NCBI GenBank assembly: GCA_001797935.1
Contig: MGQT01000052.1
Coordinates: 1 to 20,217 of the forward strand
Direction: 5' to 3'
Source: Deltaproteobacteria bacterium RBG_16_54_18
GTDB lineage: Bacteria > Desulfobacterota > B13-G15 > RBG-16-54-18
Length of the DNA: 20,217 bases
Position 1 is the first letter of the stretch, and each line of letters opens with the position of its first letter. Of the stretch, positions 14,253-20,217 are shown piece by piece. The position numbers and the translations under genes were made by a program. The notes beneath the pieces are model-generated. The model did not search any database, was not told the DNA's origin, and worked only from the letters and a program-made list of their open reading frames with translations.

Positions 14253-15068
14253 GTGGACAAGCTTATTTTTGAATTACAGGATGTCTATTTCTCCTATCTC
14301 GGGCGGTATCCCGCCCTGTGCGGGGTTGATATCCATATCCGACGGGGTGAGCGAATAATCCTTGTCGGCGCCAACGGCTCCGGAAAGTCAACGCTTTTAC
14401 AAATGTTGGACGGGCTCATCTTTCCCGATCGCGGCATCCTGAAGGCCTTTGGCGGCGAATTAACAGAGGGCCGCTTTAATGATGACGGTTTCTCAAAGAC
14501 CTTCAGAAAGAACGTGGGTTTAGTGTTTCAGAATTCAGACATTCAATTGTTTTGCCCGACAGTCAAAGAGGACATCCTGTTCGGGCCCCTGCAATTAGGC
14601 GTTGCCAAAAAAGAAATCCAGCGGCGTTTCGATGAACTTGTCCATGTTCTGGACATCGCGGCGTTGTTGGACCGATCGCCGCATCAGCTCAGCATCGGTG
14701 AAAAACGAAAAGTGGCGATTGCCTCGACGTTGGTGATTGATCCTGAGGTGCTGATTTTGGATGAACCGACGGCTGGTTTAGATCCCCTGACAACCAGGCA
14801 TATTATAGATTTACTCCTCGCGGCCAATGCCGCGGGCAAGACCATCATTACCGCCACGCACGATCTGCACATCGTGGAGGAGCTGTCCGATGTGGTATAT
14901 GTCTTCAGCCAGGGGAAAAGGATCATCCGGCACGGCAGCCCGCAGGAGATCTTGTCGGATAGTAACCTGCTGCAGGCCAATAACCTCATCCATATGCACA
15001 GCCACCGGCACAGAGGAAAGACGCATATCCATCCCCATCTGCATATATATCATCATGAAGAAGAGTAG
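14253..15068 (+). CDS. nikO: NikO/CbiO-type ATPase of ECF nickel transporter, with histidine-rich C-terminal tail
   Basis: This 271-residue ATPase completes the NikMNQO transporter. Walker A is GANGSGKST (39-47), the Q-loop LVFQNSDIQLF is typical of ECF ATPases, the signature reads LSIGEKRK (146-153, with Ile for the usual Gly), Walker B is VLILDEPTAGLD (166-177), and the switch His is His203 in ATHDLH. The last 25 residues carry ten His (247, 249, 251, 253, 258, 260, 262, 264, 267, 268) and end in EEE, an unusual metal-binding-type tail. GTG 14253 is chosen because AAAAGGA lies six to ten bases upstream and the family N-terminus begins there; earlier in-frame starts lie within nikQ. Confidence 0.93.
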   Translation: MDKLIFELQDVYFSYLGRYPALCGVDIHIRRGERIILVGANGSGKSTLLQMLDGLIFPDRGILKAFGGELTEGRFNDDGFSKTFRKNVGLVFQNSDIQLFCPTVKEDILFGPLQLGVAKKEIQRRFDELVHVLDIAALLDRSPHQLSIGEKRKVAIASTLVIDPEVLILDEPTAGLDPLTTRHIIDLLLAANAAGKTIITATHDLHIVEELSDVVYVFSQGKRIIRHGSPQEILSDSNLLQANNLIHMHSHRHRGKTHIHPHLHIYHHEEE

Positions 15069-15105
15069 CCCGTTATCCCGTGGCTCTTAAGATTAAGAAG
15101 GCTCG

Positions 15106-16458
15106 GTGGGGAACAAAAGACACGATATCCTCTTGATCAACCCATGGGTATACGACTTCGCCGCCTATGACCTCTGGGCCAAGCCCCTGGGGCTCCTCTA
15201 CCTGGCGGCGCTTTTAGAGAAAAACGGCTGGGGCATCCACTATATCGACTGCCTCGACATCCACCATCCTGCCCTCAAGATTGCCGGCATACAAAAACCC
15301 AAGCGCCGATTGGATCACCGGGGCCACTTCTACCGTGAAGAGGTGGCCAAGCCAGTTGCGCTGAGAGAGATCACCCGACGGTTCTACCGCTTTGGCCTTC
15401 CTCCTGCGGTCTTCAAAAAAGTCCTCGTGTCCGTCGCGGCACCGCAGGCCGTTTTGGTCACCTCGGGGATGACCTATTGGTATCCTGGGGTGCACGAGGT
15501 CATCCATGTCGTTAAAGAGACCTTCCCCGGTGTACCCGTTATCCTGGGGGGAATCTATGCCACCCTTTGTGCGGAGCATGCGCGCGAGAAGGCAGGGGCA
15601 GACCTTGTCATTGCCGGGTGGGGGGAACTACCGGTACTGGAGGCCCTGCAGGATCTGACGGGCTTCACCCCTTTTTTTCTCCCGGATCCGGTGCTCCTCG
15701 ACAGCCTCCCCGCGCCGGCCTTCGGTCTCTATCCCGAGCTCGATTACTGTTGCTGCCTTACCTCGCGCGGGTGTCCCTATGCCTGTGCGTACTGCGCCTC
15801 CGCACTCCTTTCTCCCCGTTATACACGCCGTGAGCCTGCCTCGGTGGTAGAAGAGATCGCTCGCTCTGTGCTGGAGTATGGGGTGGAGGATATCGCCTTT
15901 TATGACGATGCCCTGTTGGCGGAGCAGCAGTTCGCCATTGCCCTGTTGCAGGGGATAGCGGCGCGGGAAATTAAGGCCCGGTTTCACGCCCCCAACGGGC
16001 TGCACTGCCGGGGTATTTCACAGGACGTGGCGCTCCTGATGCGCCAGACAGGATTTACAACCATCCGCCTGGGGCTTGAGACCACGAATTGTGAGCGTCA
16101 GCAGGCTACCGGCGGAAAGGTGAACACGGAGGAGTTCCAACAGGCGGTAGAAAACCTCCGGCAAGCAGGCTATCTTCCACAAGATATCGGGGCCTATATC
16201 TTGGTCGGGCTCCCGGGCCAGGGGCGAGCGGAGGTAGAGGAGACCATCAGATTTGTCCAAGAGTGCGGTGCGAGGCATTATCTGGCCGAGTACTCACCCA
16301 TTCCCGGCACCTTGCTGTGGGAGGAGGCTGTTCAGTGTTCTCCTTTCGACTTGGCGCACGAACCCCTGTTTCACAACAACACGATCTTGCCGTGCCAGGG
16401 GGAGGGATTGTCCTGGGCAGATGTGCAGGCCCTCAAAGCACTTGCGCGGGTACCATGA
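15106..16458 (+). CDS. Radical SAM protein with degenerate B12-binding-like N-terminal domain, function unknown
   Basis: This 450-residue protein has an N-terminal Rossmann-like domain (about 5-185, DILLINPW near the start, then PVILGGIYATLCAEHA and AGWGE), the layout of cobalamin-binding radical SAM enzymes. The DxHxxG cobalamin motif is not visible. The radical SAM core follows, with the cluster motif C223-x3-C227-x2-C230 in RGCPYACAYC, then FYDDALL, HAPNGLH and RLGLETT. The C-terminal part (about 360-450) has Cys411 and Cys430. GTG 15106 has TAAGAAGG upstream. It follows nikO by 37 bases and may be read through from the nickel operon, but a nickel role is not shown. Many such proteins modify lipids or natural products; I cannot name the substrate. 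Confidence 0.85.
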   Translation: MGNKRHDILLINPWVYDFAAYDLWAKPLGLLYLAALLEKNGWGIHYIDCLDIHHPALKIAGIQKPKRRLDHRGHFYREEVAKPVALREITRRFYRFGLPPAVFKKVLVSVAAPQAVLVTSGMTYWYPGVHEVIHVVKETFPGVPVILGGIYATLCAEHAREKAGADLVIAGWGELPVLEALQDLTGFTPFFLPDPVLLDSLPAPAFGLYPELDYCCCLTSRGCPYACAYCASALLSPRYTRREPASVVEEIARSVLEYGVEDIAFYDDALLAEQQFAIALLQGIAAREIKARFHAPNGLHCRGISQDVALLMRQTGFTTIRLGLETTNCERQQATGGKVNTEEFQQAVENLRQAGYLPQDIGAYILVGLPGQGRAEVEETIRFVQECGARHYLAEYSPIPGTLLWEEAVQCSPFDLAHEPLFHNNTILPCQGEGLSWADVQALKALARVP

Positions 16459-16470
16459 GGGCTTCTCTTC

Positions 16471-16495
16471 TGGCGCAGCGCCGTGTTATTTTTTT
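16471..16495 (+). terminator. Weak hairpin terminator after the radical SAM gene
   Basis: GGCG-CAG-CGCC (16472-16482) forms a short four-base-pair stem, extendable by a T-G wobble, followed by GTGTTATTTTTTT. The stem is short for a terminator, but the T-tract and its place between two units fit. Confidence 0.4.
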
Positions 16496-16536
16496 AGAGA
16501 GAAAAATCCGAATGTCCGATGCGTTTCGAACTCCCC

Positions 16537-16565
16537 TTGCAACTACGGGGCAAAGATGTTATAAG
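16537..16565 (+). promoter_or_regulatory. Candidate sigma70 promoter for the TPM-LemA gene cluster
   Basis: TTGCAA (16537-16542) and TATAAG (16560-16565) are separated by an ideal 17 bases and match the consensus at four and five of six positions. They lie about 65 bases before the TPM gene start, in a 172-base gap that otherwise shows no gene and no clear RNA. Confidence 0.5.
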
Positions 16566-16630
16566 GGTAAAAATTTTTCAGTTCGCTTGCAGCGATGCCT
16601 CGCGTACAAGAAAGAGACAGGAACGGTGCA

Positions 16631-17404
16631 ATGAAGATATTCCCCCTGATGGGGTTGCTTTTTATCTCGCTTTTCCTCCCGGTGCTGGTCCAGGCCGAGG
16701 CCCTTGATTTCCCCCAAACGAATGTCCCGATCAACGACTATGCGGGCATCATCCCGCCGGAATACGAGGCCCGGATGGATGCATTAGCTCGGACCGTTTG
16801 GGAAAAGACCGGGACCGCCCTGGTCGTTGCAACTTTCCGGGACGTGGGGGGGGAGAACCCGCGGATATTCGCGACGAAGCTCTATACGGCATGGGGGATC
16901 GGTACGAGAGGGAAGGATAAAGGAATCTTGCTCCTCGTGGCCGTGAAGGAACGGCAGGTGACTTATGAAATCGGCTATGGTGTGGAAGGGATATTGCCTG
17001 ACGCCAAAGTCGGCGCGATCTTGGATCAGTACGTCGTCCCCTTACTGCTGCAAGATAGATACGGAGAAGGCCTGCTCAACGGGATGGGGGCGGTAGCGGC
17101 GATTCTGGCAAAGGACGCAGGGGTGAGTATCGACGTGCATAATTATGGCGCAAAGGTCCCCCAGACAAGGCGGAGGGCCGGCCTCCTGCCCCTGATCTTT
17201 TTTGTCTTCTTTGTCATCTTCTCCTTTTTTGGCCGGCGCAGGGGGGTGTCCCCGCTGTTTTTCTTGCCCTGGCTCTTTCTCGGAGGCGGCAGGGGGATGG
17301 GAGGCCTCGGCGGCTTTGGCGGCGGTTTCGGCGGTTTTAGCGGTGGGTTCGGCGGCTTTGGCGGCGGGATGAGCGGCGGCGGCGGGGCGAGCAGGAGTTT
17401 CTGA
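16631..17404 (+). CDS. TPM-domain (TLP18.3/Psb32/MOLO-1) envelope protein, YgcG-like
   Basis: This 257-residue protein has a signal peptide (cleavage near VQA-EAL at 22/23), then a TPM domain (about 30-170). The pattern is VPINDYAGIIPPEYEARMDALA, TGTALVVAT, GKDKGILLLVAVKERQVTYEIGYG and EGILPDAKVG. A membrane helix (about 187-202) and a Gly/Phe-rich tail ending in GGGGASRSF follow, the usual YgcG-type layout with the TPM domain outside the inner membrane. TPM domains have reported phosphatase or chaperone-like roles; none can be assigned here. ATG 16631 is chosen because it begins the signal peptide. TPM genes commonly neighbour lemA, as here. Confidence 0.9.
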   Translation: MKIFPLMGLLFISLFLPVLVQAEALDFPQTNVPINDYAGIIPPEYEARMDALARTVWEKTGTALVVATFRDVGGENPRIFATKLYTAWGIGTRGKDKGILLLVAVKERQVTYEIGYGVEGILPDAKVGAILDQYVVPLLLQDRYGEGLLNGMGAVAAILAKDAGVSIDVHNYGAKVPQTRRRAGLLPLIFFVFFVIFSFFGRRRGVSPLFFLPWLFLGGGRGMGGLGGFGGGFGGFSGGFGGFGGGMSGGGGASRSF

Positions 17405-17417
17405 TGAGGAAGGAACG

Positions 17418-18224
17418 ATGACGACGGGAACGATGATAAAGACGATCTGGACACGGATACGGACGCTTCTCAAACGTGAATTTGAGAAATTGTTAAAGAA
17501 GCTCAAACCGCCCGAGAACCCGGATGAGGTAATTCCCGGGCTCATCGACGACTATACCAGGGTCTACGGCGACGACCTGCTCTCCATCTGCCTTTACGGC
17601 AGCGGGGCGCGGGGGGATTACATCCCCGGCAGGTCGGACCTCAATTTTCTTATCGTCCTCACGGAGGAGGGGATGACGAGGCTCGACAAGGCCTTTCGCG
17701 TGGTTGCCCGATGGCGGAGACGGCGCGTGGCGGTACCCTTATTTATGACGGCCGAATACCTTACCACCTCGCTCGACACCTTCCCGCTGGAGTTTCTGAA
17801 CATCAAGCGCCATTACCGGGTCGTGTGGGGTGAGGATCCTTTGGCCGGGATCACCGTCGGCAAGGATCAACTCCGCCTGCAATTGGAGCGGGAGGTAAAA
17901 GGGAAACTCCTCCAGCTGAGGGAGGCCTATCTTGCGAGCAGGGGGTGGAAGCGGAACCTCGTTGCCCTTGCCGCGCAGTCCCTGACGAGCTTTGTATCTA
18001 TTTTTCAGGGGATCCTGTACCTGCGCGGTAAAGAGATTCCCCACGAGCGTCGTGAGAGCATCGAGGTAATGGCGGCGGAGACGGGGTTGGCGCCGGAACC
18101 CTTTACACGGCTGCTGGCAGTCAAGGAAGGGCGACTCAAGCTCCCTGCCCGGGAGATCAAACGGCTCGTCGTGAACTATATGGAAGAAGTGAGGCGCCTC
18201 GCCTCGTGGGTTGACAAAATGTGA
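17418..18224 (+). CDS. Nucleotidyltransferase-fold protein with altered catalytic motif
   Basis: This 268-residue protein has a short basic N-terminus, then a polymerase-beta-like nucleotidyltransferase domain starting near residue 55: LYGSGARGDYIPGRSDLNFLIVL (59-81) keeps the GS motif and Asp74. The second metal-binding Asp of the usual SDxD is Asn76, and no clear third carboxylate is seen in the following strand (VAVPLFM). The C-terminal half (about 150-268) is helical. It may therefore bind nucleotide without catalysing transfer. It lies 13 bases after the TPM gene and 29 bases before lemA, so it is part of that operon; its partner role is unknown. A strong AGGAAGGAAC precedes ATG 17418. 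Confidence 0.8.
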   Translation: MTTGTMIKTIWTRIRTLLKREFEKLLKKLKPPENPDEVIPGLIDDYTRVYGDDLLSICLYGSGARGDYIPGRSDLNFLIVLTEEGMTRLDKAFRVVARWRRRRVAVPLFMTAEYLTTSLDTFPLEFLNIKRHYRVVWGEDPLAGITVGKDQLRLQLEREVKGKLLQLREAYLASRGWKRNLVALAAQSLTSFVSIFQGILYLRGKEIPHERRESIEVMAAETGLAPEPFTRLLAVKEGRLKLPAREIKRLVVNYMEEVRRLASWVDKM

Positions 18225-18253
18225 TCGGAGTAATGTAATGTAAGGAGGGAACA

Positions 18254-18829
18254 ATGGGAAAAGGAACGAAAATCACCCTGGTTGTCTTAGCCGTAATCGT
18301 CGGATTTGCCCTCTTATTTGTCCTGGGTTTTTACGGGATGTATAATAAGATGGTAACCATGGATGAAGGGGTCAAGACCGCCTGGGCCCAAGTGGAGAAC
18401 CAGCTCCAGCGCCGGATGGACCTCATCCCCAATTACGTGGAAACGGTCAAGGGGTATGCCAAGCACGAGCGGGAGGTCTTTATCGAGGTCACCAACGCGC
18501 GGTCCAAGGTCGCCGGGGCCGTGAACCCCGCACAAAAGATAGAGGGGAATAATCAGTTGACCGCCGCTCTCAGCCGGCTGTTGCTGGTGGTGGAGAACTA
18601 CCCGAACCTCAAGGCCAACCAAAACTTCATCCGCCTCCAGGACGAGCTCGCCGGTACCGAGAACCGCATTGCCGTGGAGCGCATGCGCTACAACGAGGCG
18701 GTCCGGGGGTACAACGTCTATATTCGTAGGGTCCCCAACAACCTTGTGGCTGCAATCTTCGGCTTCGGCAGGGCGCCCCTGTTTGAGGCCCCGGCAGAGG
18801 CCAAACAGCCGCCCAAGGTCAAGTTCTGA
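18254..18829 (+). CDS. lemA: LemA family protein, copy 1
   Basis: This 191-residue protein has one N-terminal membrane helix (about 7-28) followed by the LemA helical domain. The conserved blocks are AQVENQLQRRMDLIPNYVETVKGYA (centred on residue 55) and ENYPNLKANQNFIRLQDELAGTENRIAVERMRYNEAV (about 114-150). LemA proteins are widespread envelope proteins of unclear biochemistry, often coded next to TPM-domain or HtpX proteins. The segment from FGFGRAPLF onward is a normal C-terminal end. A very strong AAGGAGGGAAC precedes ATG 18254. Confidence 0.94.
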   Translation: MGKGTKITLVVLAVIVGFALLFVLGFYGMYNKMVTMDEGVKTAWAQVENQLQRRMDLIPNYVETVKGYAKHEREVFIEVTNARSKVAGAVNPAQKIEGNNQLTAALSRLLLVVENYPNLKANQNFIRLQDELAGTENRIAVERMRYNEAVRGYNVYIRRVPNNLVAAIFGFGRAPLFEAPAEAKQPPKVKF

Positions 18830-18877
18830 TATCACGGCCGCTTCTATCTTGAGCGCTATTCACTCATCCGCGTAGTG

Positions 18878-18897
18878 ATGTTGGGTAGCGGCAACAT
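18878..18897 (+). repeat. Hairpin-forming inverted repeat between the two lemA genes
   Basis: ATGTTG-N8-CAACAT forms a perfect six-base-pair stem with an eight-base loop in the 90-base gap between the two LemA genes. No T-tract follows, so it is not a terminator; it could act as a processing or stability element, or be chance. Confidence 0.3.
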
Positions 18898-18919
18898 GAT
18901 CTAATGAAAGGAGCGTACT

Positions 18920-19540
18920 ATGGCGGCGGGGAAGAAAGGCTGTTTAATCGTCCTGGTCATCATCGTAGCAGCCGGTTTGCTGCTACTGTATCCCTCTTTT
19001 CAGGGGGCACGCAGCCAACTGCTGGTCCTGGATGAAGGGGTGAAGACGGCCTGGGCCGAGCTGGAGAAACAGTTGCAAAGCCGCATGGACCTCATCCCCA
19101 ACTACGTGGAGACCATCAAGTCATATGCCCCGCAAGAGCAGGAGACTTATGGGGCGGTCAGCGGGCTGCATGTCAGGGCCGCAGTGACGATGACTCGCCC
19201 GCGCAAGATAGAGATCAACAGCGAGTTGACAATCGCCCTGGACCGGCTCGGCGCCGTTGCAGAGCGGTATCCGGACCTCAAGAAAGATCAAACGTTTATG
19301 ACGCTGCAGGCCAAACTGGCCGAGATCAAGAACCGCATCGCCGAGGCGCGGGTGCGGTATAATGAGGCGGCCACGGCATTTAATACTTATCGGCAGGGCC
19401 CCCTCGTGGTCATCGTGGCTATCCTGTCCGGCCTTTCCGAGGCACCTCTCTATGATGCCAAGCTCCCCGATGCGTCACCGGTGCTGCCGGTACCCACTGC
19501 CGAGCCTAAGCCTTCCGGCCCTGCGTCAGGCACGCAATGA
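18920..19540 (+). CDS. LemA family protein, copy 2 (divergent paralogue)
   Basis: This 206-residue protein has an N-terminal membrane helix (about 7-25) and a LemA domain. The block DEGVKTAWAELEKQLQSRMD followed by LIPNYVETIKSYA is almost the same as in copy 1. Later parts have diverged: TENRIAVERMRYNEA becomes IKNRIAEARVRYNEA, and the Ala/Asn region of copy 1 is replaced by TMTRPRKIEINSEL. The C-terminus is Pro/Ser-rich (about 180-206). The ribosome site GAAAGGAGCG precedes ATG 18920. The stop overlaps the next start in ATGA. It looks like an old tandem duplicate kept for a distinct role. Confidence 0.92.
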   Translation: MAAGKKGCLIVLVIIVAAGLLLLYPSFQGARSQLLVLDEGVKTAWAELEKQLQSRMDLIPNYVETIKSYAPQEQETYGAVSGLHVRAAVTMTRPRKIEINSELTIALDRLGAVAERYPDLKKDQTFMTLQAKLAEIKNRIAEARVRYNEAATAFNTYRQGPLVVIVAILSGLSEAPLYDAKLPDASPVLPVPTAEPKPSGPASGTQ

Positions 19541-20217
19541 AGGGGATGATCCTGGCAGCCGGTCTCGGAACCAGGCTGGAGCCGCTGTCACGCATCAGGC
19601 CAAAACCCCTGTTCCCGGTTCTCAACCGCCCCCTGCTCGCCATCGCCATTGAACAACTGCTAGCAATGGGGGCGACCCACATCGTGATCAACGCCCATTA
19701 TCTGGCCGCGCAGGTCGAGGAGTTTGTGCAGGAGGGGGCGTGGGGGAGGGCGGTGACGGTTAAGGTCGAGTCCGAGATCTTGGGCACCGGCGGCGGCATC
19801 AAGAATTGCGCCGATGAGCTTCGGGATACCCCCTTCTGTATCGTGGTCAACGGCGACATCTACCATACTTTTGATCTCTTACCCGCGGTGCACTATCATA
19901 CCGAGATGAACAACCTAACGACCCTCATCCTCTGCGACGATCCCCGTTTCAATCAGGTGGGGATCGATGCCGAAGGCAAGGTCGTCCATATCAGGAAACG
20001 AAAGGTACCGGGCTCTCAGCCGTCTGTGGCGATCCTCACCTTCACGGGGATCCACATTATTTCTCCCCGGCTCTTCGATGTCATGCCGCAAGCGGGGGCA
20101 TTTGATATTATGGGGTGCTACCTCGGGCTTGCCGCGTACGGCGAGGCGGTAAGGGGATATCCGATGCGCACGGGATATTGGCAGGACATGGGGCGGATAG
20201 AGGCGTATCAGGCCTTG
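19537..20217 (+). CDS. Sugar-1-phosphate nucleotidyltransferase (3' end beyond window)
   Basis: The frame opens at ATG 19537, overlapping the LemA stop by ATGA, and runs without a stop through the last base, so 227 residues are visible. The N-terminus MKGMILAAGLGTRLEPLS and RPKPLFPVLNRPLL (Lys23) is the nucleotide-binding signature of NDP-sugar pyrophosphorylases. GTGGGIKNC (83-91), the metal-binding Asp107 in VVNGD, and GYWQDMGRIEAYQ near the visible end support a mannose-1-phosphate guanylyltransferase or MurU-like MurNAc-1-phosphate uridylyltransferase. These enzymes make activated sugars for envelope glycans or peptidoglycan recycling; the exact sugar cannot be settled without the missing end and the next gene. 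Confidence 0.9.
   Translation, partial: MKGMILAAGLGTRLEPLSRIRPKPLFPVLNRPLLAIAIEQLLAMGATHIVINAHYLAAQVEEFVQEGAWGRAVTVKVESEILGTGGGIKNCADELRDTPFCIVVNGDIYHTFDLLPAVHYHTEMNNLTTLILCDDPRFNQVGIDAEGKVVHIRKRKVPGSQPSVAILTFTGIHIISPRLFDVMPQAGAFDIMGCYLGLAAYGEAVRGYPMRTGYWQDMGRIEAYQAL

Noticed and set aside
17279..17403. GGC-rich repeated DNA near the end of the TPM gene, considered as a repeat element
   Set aside because: It is simply the coding sequence of the Gly/Phe-rich tail common to YgcG-type proteins.

Overview
The window reads as the chromosome of a Gram-negative anaerobe-type bacterium. It has an Mla lipid-transport operon, a lipid A-type acyltransferase, an outer-membrane beta-barrel and LemA/TPM envelope proteins. 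The gene families and the style of the NikR sites look most like Desulfobacterota (former Deltaproteobacteria), but no rRNA or other phylogenetic marker is present to prove it. Coding density is high. The longest gene-free gaps are only about 166-172 bases (2958-3123 and 16459-16630), so no stretch over 300 bases lacks a gene. I saw no tRNA, rRNA, CRISPR array, IS element or phage gene.

Layout. (1) 1-2957, plus strand: 3' part of mlaE, then mlaF, mlaD and era, tightly packed; era starts inside the end of mlaD. (2) 3124-3879: a stand-alone fumarylacetoacetate hydrolase-family gene, followed by a weak terminator. (3) 4019-9702: a compact plus-strand operon of a PadR regulator, a 762-residue fusion of a complete acyl-CoA synthetase to a complete TauC/SsuC-type ABC permease, two paralogous periplasmic binding proteins, and the matching ABC ATPase. 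A hairpin terminator follows. (4) 9844-10779, minus strand: an LpxL/HtrB-like acyltransferase. (5) 10925-15068, plus strand: a nickel uptake module of NikR, an outer-membrane barrel, NikM, NikN, NikQ and NikO. Candidate NikR sites lie before nikR and before the barrel gene, and a strong hairpin with a T-tract lies inside the start of nikQ. (6) 15106-16458: a radical SAM protein of unknown role. (7) 16631-20217: a TPM-domain protein, a degenerate nucleotidyltransferase-fold protein, two LemA paralogues, and the 5' part of a sugar-1-phosphate nucleotidyltransferase that runs off the window.

The most striking item is region 3. The operon contains everything needed to capture a substrate in the periplasm, move it through the membrane and, because the CoA ligase is covalently joined to the permease on what should be the cytoplasmic side, convert it to a CoA thioester as it emerges. 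I read it as a candidate coupled import-and-activation system for an organic acid. The substrate is unknown; PadR control and the nearby FAH-family enzyme make an aromatic or related carboxylate a reasonable guess, but only a guess.

The nickel module is a second coherent unit. NikR would sense nickel, the barrel would let nickel cross the outer membrane, NikMNQO would pump it across the inner membrane, and NikO carries a histidine-rich tail. Parts of this module are visibly more AT-rich than their surroundings.
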